A DNA stretch of 64,000 nt from Sporohalobacter salinus (GCF_016908635.1 NZ_JAFBEG010000005.1:1-64000); one strand, 5' to 3'; counted from the first letter of the stretch, positions 17,561 to 26,397 are shown. Translations and numbers: made by a program. Notes: generated by a model from the letters alone, not told the origin.

Positions 17561-19063
17561 CTATTTAATTTGCTTTATCAGTAGTTCTTCAAGATTCTTT
17601 TTTAGTTCTTCTCCTTCTTTATTAACAACAATCTCTAGAATACTTCTATCCAAGTTATGGGATTTTGAATTATTAACTATTCTATCTAAATTACCAACTA
17701 CTGACTCAAAGAGATCAATTTTTTCATGCAAAAGATTTACTATTTTTTCTTCGATCGTATCTTTGGTACAGAGATTATAGATTTTTACTTCTTCTGTCTG
17801 ACCTAGACGATGAACTCGACCAATACGCTGCTCTAAATTCATTGGATTCCATGGTAGATCATAATTAATAATTACATTACAAAACTGAAGATTAATCCCC
17901 TGACGACCAGCAGCAGTACTAACTAAGACATCTCCTTTCTCAGCAAAGAAACGTTTAGCTCGTTCTTTTTGAGTATCATTTAAAGTTCCATCAAATTTAA
18001 CAGGCATAAGTCCGCGCTGATATAAATAGTAACAGATATAATTCTGAGTAGCCAGATATTCAGTAAAAATAACAGCTTGTCCATCAATTTCCTTTAGTAA
18101 TTCTTCTACTACCTGCACCTTCTGATTAATCTGAATCTCTTTTGCTAATTGAAGTAATTCTTCTACCTTTGGTACTAATTCTTCAGATGCCGATTCTAAA
18201 AAATTCTGCAAAGTTCCAATCACTGCAAAAGAACTGCTGCAAATCTCTCTCTGTAAGGTAATAAGATGAAGTAAATTCTTGTTTTCCTCTTTATAGCGTT
18301 TATACTCCTGACTAACTAAATCAGTAATTCCATTATAAAGCTGCTGTTCTCGTGAATTTAATTCTAAAGGAAGCAGTTTCACATCCCGATCAGTAAACTC
18401 CAATTCTGAATCAGTGCGTTCATTCCTAATCATGACCTGATCTAAGTTCTGCTTCAACGCTTCAGACTCATAATTTTTAAATAACTCAGGTCTTAAGAGA
18501 GAAACAAGATTATATAATTCCTCTAATTCATTCTGAACTGGGGTTGCTGTCAAAAACAACATATACTCTGGAGATAAATTATTTACAAACTTCCAATTTA
18601 GTGTATCACTATTCTTCAATTTATGAGCCTCATCAACAATTACCATATCAAAATCTCTTTTATAAATCACTTCTGCATGACGTTCTCTTTTAGCCAAATC
18701 TATAGAAGCAATTTGATGATTAAAGTAATGCCAACCTTTACCCTTGCGATTATTGAAGATATCAATATCAAACTTATTAGTTAATTCTACCCACCATTGA
18801 TAACTTAGTGAAGCAGGTGTCAAAATCAGTACCGTTTCTACTTCACCGCGCAAAATATATTCTTTTAATATTAATCCAGCTTCAATTGTCTTACCTAACC
18901 CCACTTCATCAGCTAATAGTGCTCTGCCATTAAAATCATTAATCACTCGCTGTGCTGTCTCTATCTGATGAGGATATAAAGCAAAATTTCTTTCTGCCCA
19001 GAAATCTTTTAGTTCATCTAAAACAACTAAATCATTTGTAACTACTCGTTGATTAATAGCCAT
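17561..19063 (-). CDS. Compact SNF2-family helicase/ATPase
   Basis: This DNA-dependent ATPase (500 aa) of the SNF2/RapA superfamily has little outside the two RecA-like lobes. Motif I is GLGKT (55-59), motif II DEAH (144-147) and motif III TATPVQN. The C-terminal lobe has VSTAAGRQGINLQF and QRIGRVHRLGQ. No partner domain, nuclease or methylase is nearby, so it does not look like part of a defence locus. It resembles the short SNF2 proteins of Bacilli (YqhH type). The actual role is unknown. Confidence 0.8.
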   Translation of the reverse strand: MAINQRVVTNDLVVLDELKDFWAERNFALYPHQIETAQRVINDFNGRALLADEVGLGKTIEAGLILKEYILRGEVETVLILTPASLSYQWWVELTNKFDIDIFNNRKGKGWHYFNHQIASIDLAKRERHAEVIYKRDFDMVIVDEAHKLKNSDTLNWKFVNNLSPEYMLFLTATPVQNELEELYNLVSLLRPELFKNYESEALKQNLDQVMIRNERTDSELEFTDRDVKLLPLELNSREQQLYNGITDLVSQEYKRYKEENKNLLHLITLQREICSSSFAVIGTLQNFLESASEELVPKVEELLQLAKEIQINQKVQVVEELLKEIDGQAVIFTEYLATQNYICYYLYQRGLMPVKFDGTLNDTQKERAKRFFAEKGDVLVSTAAGRQGINLQFCNVIINYDLPWNPMNLEQRIGRVHRLGQTEEVKIYNLCTKDTIEEKIVNLLHEKIDLFESVVGNLDRIVNNSKSHNLDRSILEIVVNKEGEELKKNLEELLIKQIK

Positions 19064-19126
19064 TTATCTCTACTCCTTTTCTGCTTTTAACCTACCAATA
19101 GGATATTCAATTTAAGCCTAAATCAT

Positions 19127-19190
19127 AAAGGTAATTTCCAGCAGAAAAGAAAAGTTTTAATAAACAAAAAAATTAATTCAAATTACCTTT
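19127..19190. repeat. 11-bp inverted repeat upstream of the SNF2 gene
   Basis: AAAGGTAATTT (19127-19137) and its exact complement AAATTACCTTT (19180-19190) flank 42 A/T-rich bases in the gap between two minus-strand genes. It could form a large loop in the RNA; no function is recognised. Confidence 0.4.
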
Positions 19191-19224
19191 TGATGAACTT
19201 CACTAAGTCTTTTAATGTCTAAAC

Positions 19225-19623
19225 TTAATCTTTAAAATTAATTCCAGCCATTCCCCCAATCAATCCCGTTACTGAACCGAGAGTAATCATAATTAGACTC
19301 CCTACAGTAAATAAAGTTTCTACCCACATTAGACTAAACACAAGAATCAATAAAATATGTCCCAGTCCCACTAAACTACCGTTCAACCAACCATTGCCTT
19401 CCACATTGAGGCCAGTTAGGAAAGCAGCAACTAAAATTGATAGATAATTGAATATAATTAATACTCTCTGAATTATTAAATCATCTATATTAATAAAAAC
19501 AACTATAAATCCAATAGTAATACTTACAATCAGTAGTAATATAAAACTAATAACTATTCCCTTAAATACTCTTTTCACCGATAAAGTCGATTGATCTAAA
19601 TCCGAACTAGAATATCTACTCAT
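19225..19623 (-). CDS. Small membrane protein, TIGR04086/YrzE-like
   Basis: This 132-residue protein has a polar N-terminus (residues 1-20) and four hydrophobic segments with a GLIGGMAGINF end. Length and topology fit the uncharacterised TIGR04086 family of Firmicute membrane proteins, but no motif decides this. GGAGGCG precedes the ATG. Confidence 0.6.
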   Translation of the reverse strand: MSRYSSSDLDQSTLSVKRVFKGIVISFILLLIVSITIGFIVVFINIDDLIIQRVLIIFNYLSILVAAFLTGLNVEGNGWLNGSLVGLGHILLILVFSLMWVETLFTVGSLIMITLGSVTGLIGGMAGINFKD

Positions 19624-19712
19624 AATAACGCCTCCTATAAATTAAGTTATTAAAGCAGTTTATTACATTATATTGTGTTAAATTAATTTTATGAAAATCT
19701 TAAAATAATAAT

Positions 19713-19742
19713 ATCCCCAGGTAGATTAATCTACCTGGGGAT
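19713..19742 (-). terminator. Terminator of surE
   Basis: A 13-bp GC-rich stem (ATCCCCAGGTAGA with its complement) with a short loop lies six bases after the surE stop. The minus strand continues with A/T-rich sequence (ATTATTATTTT). Confidence 0.7.
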
Positions 19743-19747
19743 AAATA

Positions 19748-20518
19748 CTAAAAAAGTTCTAAATCTATCTGATCCAATTCTTTCATAACTTCAAAATCAG
19801 TCAAGTTAAGTCTAATAGGAGTAATTGAAATTCGCTGTTTATTAATAGCTACTACATCAGTTTCTCCATCATTATCCTCCTCCATAATATCACCGCCCAT
19901 CCAATAATAAACCTCACCACGTGGATCTATTCGCTCATCAAAAGTATTAACATAATTCCTATTACCTAACTTAGTAATCTGAACTCCTTCTAATTCTTCC
20001 TTACTACAAAATGGAATATTAACATTTAATAATACTTCATTATTTAACCCTCTTTCTTTTAAGTCATCTATTAATTCCGAAACAAATTCAGCAGCACAAG
20101 TAAAGTCCAACTCATCATAAGCTGCTAAAGAAACTGCAATAGCAGGTACTCCCAATAATATTCCCTCAAATGCTGCCGATACAGTACCAGAATAAAGAAC
20201 ATCACAACCTAAATTAGGCCCTCGATTTATACCAGAAATAACTATATCAGGATTTTCCTCTAAAATGGCCTCAATTCCTAATTTAACACAATCAGCAGGC
20301 GTTCCATTAACAGCCAAGCTCTTTGCTTTAATGTCCTGATAATCAACTTCTTTTACCCGCAGTGGTCGATGGAGAGTAATAGCATGTCCCATAGCACTCT
20401 GTTCTCTATCAGGAGCTACTATTAATACTTCATTATCTGGCTTCTTCTCTAATGCTTTGACTAACTGCTGAATTCCATCAGCATAAATTCCATCATCATT
20501 AGTAACTAAAATTTTCAT
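19748..20518 (-). CDS. surE: 5'/3'-nucleotidase SurE
   Basis: SurE is a metal-dependent phosphatase that removes phosphate from nucleoside monophosphates and also acts on short polyphosphate. The metal site is visible as D8 and D9 in VTNDDG, S41 in REQSAMG and the Asn of SGINRGPNLG. The 256 aa length is normal. AGGAGAG precedes the ATG. It is monocistronic with its own terminator. Confidence 0.93.
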   Translation of the reverse strand: MKILVTNDDGIYADGIQQLVKALEKKPDNEVLIVAPDREQSAMGHAITLHRPLRVKEVDYQDIKAKSLAVNGTPADCVKLGIEAILEENPDIVISGINRGPNLGCDVLYSGTVSAAFEGILLGVPAIAVSLAAYDELDFTCAAEFVSELIDDLKERGLNNEVLLNVNIPFCSKEELEGVQITKLGNRNYVNTFDERIDPRGEVYYWMGGDIMEEDNDGETDVVAINKQRISITPIRLNLTDFEVMKELDQIDLELF

Positions 20519-20626
20519 TATTTTTCTCTCCTTCCTATATTAAATCACATTATACTTTAATTAAAGTATAAGCTAGTTTAACTTAGTTTAATTAATTTAA
20601 TCTTATTTATTGCTACTTATCTATAA

Positions 20627-20655
20627 TTGACAACATATAAAATATGAGTTATAAT
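20627..20655 (+). promoter_or_regulatory. Perfect consensus promoter for the tRNA pair
   Basis: TTGACA (20627-20632), a 17-base spacer and TATAAT (20650-20655) match the sigma-A consensus exactly. Transcription would start about ten bases before tRNA-Pro. Confidence 0.85.
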
Positions 20656-20670
20656 ACATGATGTTCGCTA

Positions 20671-20748
20671 CGGAGCGTGGCGCAGTTTGGCTAGCGCACC
20701 TGGTTTGGGACCAGGGGGTCGAAGGTTCAAATCCTTTCGCTCCGACCA
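20671..20748 (+). tRNA. tRNA-Pro (anticodon TGG)
   Basis: The acceptor stem CGGAGCG pairs with CGCTCCG, and CCA is encoded (20746-20748). The anticodon stem CCTGG/CCAGG encloses TTTGGGA, giving anticodon TGG. The T-arm GGTTCAAATCC is normal. It is followed four bases later by tRNA-Met in the same transcript. Confidence 0.96.
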
Positions 20749-20752
20749 TTGT

Positions 20753-20829
20753 GGACCCATAGCTCAGTTGGTCAGAGCAATCGGCTCATAACCGATTAGT
20801 CGTAGGTTCGAATCCTACTGGGTCCACCA
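20753..20829 (+). tRNA. tRNA-Met (anticodon CAT, elongator type)
   Basis: The acceptor GGACCCA pairs with TGGGTCC, and CCA is encoded. The anticodon stem ATCGG/CCGAT encloses CTCATAA, giving anticodon CAT. The paired first base and the lack of three G-C pairs in the anticodon stem exclude initiator tRNA. The isoleucine (lysidine) CAT tRNA is less likely from the stem sequence but not strictly excluded. Confidence 0.92.
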
Positions 20830-20836
20830 TTTCTTA

Positions 20837-21586
20837 TTATACCATTCCATTAACCTGTCTTAATACATATATAATAGTAACTATGATAAAATTCCAGGTA
20901 GCATGAGCAATAATACTAGTATATAATGACTGACTCATTTCATAAAGAATAATCAAACCTAATCCTCCTAAAAAAGTTGCTAAAAAAGACCATAAGCTAA
21001 AATGTAAAATCCCAAAAATTCCAGCAGCTAAAAAACCTCCTTTAATTAAGCCAAATTTATCCTTGAAATATTGGTACATCAAACCGCGAAAAAATATTTC
21101 TTCAGTAATTGGTGCAACAATAACAATTAAGGAAGCATAAACAACAAAAGTTAACTGACTATGGGTATCCATTAATTCTGATATTATTGGTTGTGATGGA
21201 ATCATAATCCCCCACCAATCCATAATCAACTTCTGAACTCCCAAATTAACCAACATTACCATTGAACAGATACCAAAGCCACCTATAACTCCTAAAGTAA
21301 TTATCCTTTTTAGATCAATCACTTGAAAACCTAAATTTTTTAATGATAAATTATATTTAGTTAAAATTATATACATGCTTACTGTTAACATAGTAGCAAA
21401 CTGTAAGAAATTAACTATAACTCGTTTATAAGAAAGTAATTGTGGCATGATATGAGCTAAGTAATCCAATAGAAAAGTTACTAAAAAGTTAAATAAAATC
21501 GTCATACATATAGTAGTTAAAATTATAAATAAGATATCAGTCCCAGTCCAGGCAATTTTATGATTTTCATATTGACCTTTAAACAT
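20837..21586 (-). CDS. CPBP-family intramembrane metalloprotease
   Basis: This is a membrane protein of 249 aa with about seven to eight hydrophobic segments and the CAAX-protease/bacteriocin-processing (CPBP, Abi) motifs. These are E162-E163 and R167 in TEEIFFRG, H195 in GILHFS, and H228 with N232 in HATWN. All residues that form the metal site in this family are present. The substrate is unknown. It converges with the tRNA pair, with only seven bases between. Confidence 0.85.
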   Translation of the reverse strand: MFKGQYENHKIAWTGTDILFIILTTICMTILFNFLVTFLLDYLAHIMPQLLSYKRVIVNFLQFATMLTVSMYIILTKYNLSLKNLGFQVIDLKRIITLGVIGGFGICSMVMLVNLGVQKLIMDWWGIMIPSQPIISELMDTHSQLTFVVYASLIVIVAPITEEIFFRGLMYQYFKDKFGLIKGGFLAAGIFGILHFSLWSFLATFLGGLGLIILYEMSQSLYTSIIAHATWNFIIVTIIYVLRQVNGMV

Positions 21587-21655
21587 TTCCTCCCCTCCTT
21601 ATAATGTATAATTAATTGTATTATAAACTAATTTAAAATATGTTGCAAAATTAAA

Positions 21656-21692
21656 GAGATATACTCACATGTTTTAAATGCAAATATATCCC
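21656..21692 (-). terminator. Hairpin after the RodZ-like gene
   Basis: A 15-bp stem with several G-U pairs (21656-21670 with 21678-21692) and a seven-base loop is followed on the minus strand by TTTAATTTT. It is a probable terminator between the RodZ-like gene and the CPBP gene. Confidence 0.55.
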
Positions 21693-21711
21693 TAGATAAT
21701 CTATATTTAAT

Positions 21712-22557
21712 TTATTCTTTCTTTATTGTAAACTTTTTTTCAACAACTTCTCCCTGTTTACCAAAAGGACCAAAAGTTTTATCGTCAAAAATAACTTTAA
21801 CTCCAGCTGCATTAGCTGTAAGAAGTTTAATATTCTGCTCGGCATACCAGCTTTTTTCTATCCCTGAGTTCAATATTTTTTCCAAAACTATCTCTCCATC
21901 CACTACTACTTTTACCCAGGAGGATTTAATTACTTTAATTGTTATATTTGGTTCTGAATTTTCTTTATCTTTTTTTTTAATCTCAACTTGATTTTTATTA
22001 TTTATAGTTTCCTGTTTATTCTCACTAACATCTACTTCAGTGTTAATAGGTTCTTGAGATATATTATCATTAGCTTTAATAACTCCTTGAGACATATCAT
22101 CTTTTTGATTAGACACTTTCTGTTCTGTCTGAATTAGACGATTTACAACCCCATTTTCATAAAGAAGAAAACCTCCAGAAATAATTACAGCTAAAATAAC
22201 TACTGTTACTACAATTTTTATTAGGTGCTTGCTAATAAAACATACTACTTTCTCTGATGTTGATTGGTGCTCTTCTATTTCTACAGATGTCTCATCTTCT
22301 TTAGGTTCCTGATGTAGTTGTTTTAATTGATTATACTCATTTAATATCTCTCGACCATCAAGCCCAACATAATTAGCATATACTCTCAGAAATCCTTTCA
22401 AAAAAACTTCCTGGGATATCACATTAAAATCCCCTTCTTCGATTGCCTGTAGATACTTTCTTCTAATTTTAGTAGACTTTTGCACTTCTTCAATAGTTAT
22501 CCCGCGGTCTAAACGAGCTTGCCTAATTTTTTGACCTAACTTCTCAATCTCTTCCAT
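21712..22557 (-). CDS. RodZ-like protein: HTH domain, membrane anchor, DUF4115
   Basis: Of 281 aa, residues 1-80 form a Cro/C1-type HTH domain beginning LGQKIRQARLDRGITIEEVQ. A single membrane segment lies near 110-133, followed by a Lys/Asn-rich linker and a C-terminal beta domain with SWVKVVVDGEIVLEKILNSG, as in RodZ. RodZ anchors MreB filaments and supports rod shape. Its usual neighbour pgsA is absent; instead it lies 71 bases after uppP, another envelope gene. Confidence 0.82.
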   Translation of the reverse strand: MEEIEKLGQKIRQARLDRGITIEEVQKSTKIRRKYLQAIEEGDFNVISQEVFLKGFLRVYANYVGLDGREILNEYNQLKQLHQEPKEDETSVEIEEHQSTSEKVVCFISKHLIKIVVTVVILAVIISGGFLLYENGVVNRLIQTEQKVSNQKDDMSQGVIKANDNISQEPINTEVDVSENKQETINNKNQVEIKKKDKENSEPNITIKVIKSSWVKVVVDGEIVLEKILNSGIEKSWYAEQNIKLLTANAAGVKVIFDDKTFGPFGKQGEVVEKKFTIKKE

Positions 22558-22628
22558 CCTAGTTACCCCTTCCTTTATGATTAAACTATCAATTAGGCAC
22601 CTAGCCTTTTCACTACTCTCTGATTCTT

Positions 22629-23420
22629 TTAAATTAGACTAAAGAAATTTAATATTAAAATCAAACTTCCAATCCCCCATACATAGTAAGCAAAGTTTTT
22701 GAATTTATCTTTTTCTAATATTCTCAGCAAGAATTTAATAGCTGCATAACCTACTATTGTTGAAGTGACTGTTCCTATAATAAGAGCTAAATAATTCACC
22801 TCTATGCTACCTACCTCAAACAAGTCAACAACCTCTAATAAAGTAGCACCTAAAACTGCTGGAATAAAGATTAAAAATGAAAATCTAGCTGCTGACTTAC
22901 GTCTCAATCCTACAAATAATCCTGTTATAATAGTAATTCCTGACCGAGATATTCCAGGTGTAATTGCTAGCCCTTGGGCAATACCAATTACTATAGCCTG
23001 TAATAAATTTAAATTTTTAATTTCTTTATCAAAATTAATATCAAGACTATCTACCAACCATAACAAAACACCAGTTACTAATAAAGCAATACTTACAGAT
23101 AAAATTGACCCAAATAATTTTTCAAAAGTATCTTTAAGAACAAATCCCATAATTGCTGTAGGCAAAGTAGCTACTATTATCAATATTCTTTCTTTATTAT
23201 ATTTAAAATCAAAACTCAATAATTCCTTAATATCATCCCAATAAAAAATAGTTACTGCAATTAAAGTTCCAAAATGAAGAAAAACATCATAAATTAACTG
23301 TGGTTCTGTAAAACCTAATAATTTTTTAAAAATAACTAAATGTCCTGAACTACTAATTGGTAAAAATTCTGTTATTCCTTGTACTATTCCCAAAATAATA
23401 CCATCCAATGTCGACACCAA
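22629..23420 (-). CDS. uppP: Undecaprenyl-diphosphatase UppP (BacA family)
   Basis: UppP dephosphorylates undecaprenyl pyrophosphate so that the lipid carrier can be reused in peptidoglycan synthesis. It is 263 aa with about eight hydrophobic segments. Signature ITEFLPISSSGHLVI lies at residues 16-30, and the second catalytic region is TPGISRSG. It probably forms a transcript with the RodZ-like gene. Confidence 0.93.
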   Translation of the reverse strand: MVSTLDGIILGIVQGITEFLPISSSGHLVIFKKLLGFTEPQLIYDVFLHFGTLIAVTIFYWDDIKELLSFDFKYNKERILIIVATLPTAIMGFVLKDTFEKLFGSILSVSIALLVTGVLLWLVDSLDINFDKEIKNLNLLQAIVIGIAQGLAITPGISRSGITIITGLFVGLRRKSAARFSFLIFIPAVLGATLLEVVDLFEVGSIEVNYLALIIGTVTSTIVGYAAIKFLLRILEKDKFKNFAYYVWGIGSLILILNFFSLI

Positions 23421-23522
23421 TTATTCACTTCCCTTTCCTTTATTAACTTAAATTTAGCTTACTTCGTTATATGGTTATTCTATACAAAGATTTATATTCC
23501 CTTTATCAAGTATAATATTAAT

Positions 23523-23563
23523 AAAAAAATCTATACCATTAAATAAAATCTTAATGATATAGA
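23523..23563 (-). terminator. Terminator of the sigma-recU transcript
   Basis: TCTATACCATTAA (23530-23542) pairs with TTAATGATATAGA (23551-23563) with one mismatch, and the minus strand continues with seven T. It lies 30 bases after the recU stop. Confidence 0.8.
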
Positions 23564-23592
23564 TCTAATATTTAAGTCATATTCAATTAAAT

Positions 23593-24135
23593 CTATTTAT
23601 CTTTATTAGTTATAATCTCATCAACTACACTAAGATAATCCAATAAAATTAATCCATTAGCTTCTAATCGATATCTATCTTTAGCTATATCCTCATATGG
23701 AATGCTCTTTCTGCCATTTGGCTTTTGAATCATATATTTATCCAATAATTCAAAGGGAAGATAATATGACTCGTCTAATTTCTTAAATCTAACTAACAAG
23801 AAAGCTATCGCACCACATTGATACTGTTCTTTTAAATATTGATACTGATGCTGTTTGATATTTTTAAGATCAAATCTAGTCTTTACCTTAGTCTCCTTAG
23901 CATCAAACACAATAGTTCGTCCTTGATAAGTACCAATATAATCAACCGTTGATTTCTTTTCATAAAAAGCATTAGTAATCTTACCGGTCTGTGAATTAAA
24001 ATTAAGAACTTTAACTGGAATTGGTATCTTCTGTATTTTAGCTATTCCTTGTGAATTATAATATTCATTAGTAGTCTTTAATTCTGTTTCTAACTGCCGC
24101 CCACGATTAGCATAATTATGACTATATCTAGTCAT
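23593..24135 (-). CDS. recU: Holliday junction resolvase RecU
   Basis: RecU cuts Holliday junctions during recombinational repair in Firmicutes. It is 180 aa and starts with NYANRGRQLE like the family. The nuclease core is STVDYIGTYQGRTIVFDAKETK, with the Asp and the D-x-KET residues in the places of the metal ligands, followed by FDLKNIKQHQYQYL. In Bacilli recU normally neighbours ponA; here it lies four bases after a sigma-factor gene and is probably co-transcribed with it. Confidence 0.88.
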   Translation of the reverse strand: MTRYSHNYANRGRQLETELKTTNEYYNSQGIAKIQKIPIPVKVLNFNSQTGKITNAFYEKKSTVDYIGTYQGRTIVFDAKETKVKTRFDLKNIKQHQYQYLKEQYQCGAIAFLLVRFKKLDESYYLPFELLDKYMIQKPNGRKSIPYEDIAKDRYRLEANGLILLDYLSVVDEIITNKDK

Positions 24136-24139
24136 ATAA

Positions 24140-24964
24140 TCACTCCAGATATCCTTTCAATTGTTTAATTCTTGTTGGATGCTTCAAACGATTTAAAGCT
24201 TTTAGCTGAATCTGTCTAATCCGCTCTCTAGTTACTCCTAGCTCTTCTCCAACTTCCTTTAAAGTACGTGGACGACTATCACGCAAACCAAAACGCAACC
24301 TAATCACTTCCGCTTCTCTATCTGATAACTCTGTTAAAAGATCATCTAAATCTTCCTTCAATAATTGTTGACTTGTTCCTTCAACTGGATCATCAGCGCT
24401 ACCACTTGGTACTAACTGACCTAATTCAGTATCTTTATCATCACCAACAAATTGATTTAAAGAAGCGAGATTTTGATCTGTTATTACCCGCATTACTTCT
24501 TTTACCTTCTCTAATTTAATATCCGTTTTTTCAGCTATTTCTTCAGCAGTAGGCTCACGTCCTAACTCAGTCTGGAGATCATCTTTAATCTTAAATATCT
24601 TATTTGTCTTCTGCCAAACATGAACCGGAATTCTAATTGTCTTACCTTGATTAGCAATGGCTCTAGTTACTCTCTGTTTAATCCACCAAGAAGCATAAGT
24701 ACTAAAACGATATCCTTTATCAGGATCAAACTTCTCTACTGCAGTAATTAAACCAATATTTCCTTCCTGAACAAGATCCTGCAAATCAAGGCCTTTCCCT
24801 TGATGTTTATTAGCAATACTAACTACTAAACGTAAATTATGTCGTATTAATTTATCTTTAGCTTCAGAATCCCCAGCTTGAGCCTTCTTAGCTAAAGAAA
24901 TTTCTTCTTCTTTTGTTAAAAGTTCATGCGAAATATCTTGATAATATTGATTAATAGAATTAAT
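24140..24964 (-). CDS. Sigma-70 family RNA polymerase sigma factor (group 2), apparent ATT start
   Basis: It has sigma region 1.2 ([18 protein letters not shown]), region 2 with LVQEGNIGL and [11 protein letters not shown], region 3 with [12 protein letters not shown], and region 4 ending [15 protein letters not shown]. It is close to RpoD but shorter, with no region 1.1, as in group 2 factors. Homology runs unbroken 60 codons upstream of the first usual start (TTG 24784). The frame contains no ATG, GTG or TTG before that point and is closed by TAG just ahead of GAGGGA. ATT at 24964 lies eight bases after GGAGG and gives 274 aa; ACG one codon earlier is the alternative. Confidence 0.85.
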   Translation of the reverse strand: MNSINQYYQDISHELLTKEEEISLAKKAQAGDSEAKDKLIRHNLRLVVSIANKHQGKGLDLQDLVQEGNIGLITAVEKFDPDKGYRFSTYASWWIKQRVTRAIANQGKTIRIPVHVWQKTNKIFKIKDDLQTELGREPTAEEIAEKTDIKLEKVKEVMRVITDQNLASLNQFVGDDKDTELGQLVPSGSADDPVEGTSQQLLKEDLDDLLTELSDREAEVIRLRFGLRDSRPRTLKEVGEELGVTRERIRQIQLKALNRLKHPTRIKQLKGYLE

Positions 24965-25173
24965 CGTACTTCCCTCCTATATAAATTATTTAATTATAGA
25001 GTAATCGGCTTAAATTAATACACTACTTACATCTTCTTTAAAACAAACAATCATTCCTGCTTAAATTACAAATCTAAAAAAAATCTTTTAAATTTCTACT
25101 ATTAATTATTTTAAAAAGACCACATATTATCTCTTCTCCCCTTACATAATAAGTACCAAAGGAGTGATATTTA

Positions 25174-25389
25174 ATGGATACCCTTGATAGATTAGCACTT
25201 ATCCTAGTAATTATTGGTGCTCTAAACTGGGGATTAGTTGGATTATTTGAATTTGATCTAGTAGCTAATCTCTTTGGTGGTCAAAATGCTGCACTTAGTA
25301 AATTAATTTATACTTTAGTTGGATTAGCTGGGCTATATTCACTTACTTTCTTATTTAGAGAAGAAACAGTTCCAACCGATGAAAGTTAA
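25174..25389 (+). CDS. DUF378 small membrane protein
   Basis: This 71-residue protein with two hydrophobic segments matches the DUF378 pattern: LDRLALILVIIGALNWGLVGLF at the N-terminus and LIYTLVGLAGLYSL in the second helix. The function of the family is not known. AAAGGAGTGA precedes the ATG. It is a single gene with its own terminator, and no partner gene is evident. Confidence 0.88.
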   Translation: MDTLDRLALILVIIGALNWGLVGLFEFDLVANLFGGQNAALSKLIYTLVGLAGLYSLTFLFREETVPTDES

Positions 25390-25405
25390 AAAATAAGAGG
25401 TAGAG

Positions 25406-25434
25406 AAGCGACTACCAATTGGTAGTCGCTTTTT
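25406..25434 (+). terminator. Terminator of the DUF378 gene
   Basis: The stem AAGCGACTACC with GGTAGTCGCTT closes on a short AATT loop and is followed by TTTTT. It lies between convergent genes and might weakly serve the LysM gene too. Confidence 0.85.
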
Positions 25435-25437
25435 AGT

Positions 25438-26397
25438 TTAAAAAGAAATATTAATTCGATCCTGATATAATCTTTTATCTTCAAAAGTTACAAAATTTAT
25501 TTTATAGGATCCCTCAAATGAAAATTTCTTTTTAGACACTGTGATTAAATGATATCCTTTGGATTTACTATCAACCACTATCTTAATAACTCTATCTTCT
25601 AGCTTTAACTCTTCAATGTTATACTCTACTGCTCCAATAACTATATCCTCCTCAAAATCAACTCTATCAGAAATACGGATACCTAAATTATCCAAAATTC
25701 TTTCCAACCTAAATCTAGTATTAGCAGTAAATAAGCTCTCTTTTATAATTCTATCAAAACTATTTTTATTATCTTTAGCTAAAGTATCAAAACATAATTC
25801 TCCTTTAATACTATTTTCCTTAACTCCTCCTATATCTCCTTCATATTCTTCTCTACTTTTTCCTTCATTATCAGAACAAGGAATAATTAATATTCGTCCA
25901 GGATATATTAAATCAGGATCTTTGATACTATTATAATAAACTAATTCATTTACTGTTGTATTAAACCGCTGAGCTAATTTAAATAACGTATCTCCTGCAT
26001 TTACTGTATACTCAAAATAACATGCTGGTTTCTGCGGTAATAAAACCGGAAGATTAATCACCATTCCAGTTTGAATCTCATCTGGATCTTTAATGTCAGG
26101 ATTCACCCGCAATATATTAGCTACAGTAGTATTATATTTACGAGCCACTAAGAATAGTGTCTCCCCCTGCTGAACTATATGCTGAGCTAATTTAATTGAT
26201 GGGGATGGAGGAATAGGCTCTTCTAGTCCAGAAATCAAGTCATTCAACAAATCCAATTGCTGATTCTGAATTTGACGAAGCTGTCGAACTATCTGCTCTG
26301 GATTTGAGTCTGTTACTTCCTGATCTAATCTATTATAATCTTTTTTTAATAATCTTTCGCGGCTGCGAATTTCACGCGATAATGAAATTCCATCCAT
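25438..26397 (-). CDS. Protein with two LysM domains and an unrecognised C-terminal domain
   Basis: Of 319 aa, residues 1-65 are charged and helical. Two LysM peptidoglycan-binding domains follow: one from HIVQQGETLFLVARKYN to GMVINLP, the other from YTVNAGDTLFKLAQRFN to GRILIIP. The last 130 residues match nothing I recognise. No signal peptide or membrane segment is seen, so the protein may reach spore peptidoglycan or coat from the mother-cell side, as SafA-like proteins do. That is an inference. AAGGAGG stands before ATG. Confidence 0.8.
   Translation of the reverse strand: MDGISLSREIRSRERLLKKDYNRLDQEVTDSNPEQIVRQLRQIQNQQLDLLNDLISGLEEPIPPSPSIKLAQHIVQQGETLFLVARKYNTTVANILRVNPDIKDPDEIQTGMVINLPVLLPQKPACYFEYTVNAGDTLFKLAQRFNTTVNELVYYNSIKDPDLIYPGRILIIPCSDNEGKSREEYEGDIGGVKENSIKGELCFDTLAKDNKNSFDRIIKESLFTANTRFRLERILDNLGIRISDRVDFEEDIVIGAVEYNIEELKLEDRVIKIVVDSKSKGYHLITVSKKKFSFEGSYKINFVTFEDKRLYQDRINISF

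Noticed and set aside
20671-20829. tRNA pair as an integration site for a mobile element
   Set aside because: No integrase, direct repeat of the tRNA 3' end, or foreign-looking gene lies nearby; the flanking genes are ordinary chromosomal ones.
22804-23244. Open frame of 146 codons antisense to uppP
   Set aside because: It mirrors the uppP coding sequence, resembles no protein family, and has no ribosome binding site.
24140-24784. Reading the sigma factor from TTG 24784 as a truncated 214-aa protein
   Set aside because: Sixty more codons of canonical sigma sequence lie upstream in the same frame behind a strong ribosome binding site, so truncation is not real.
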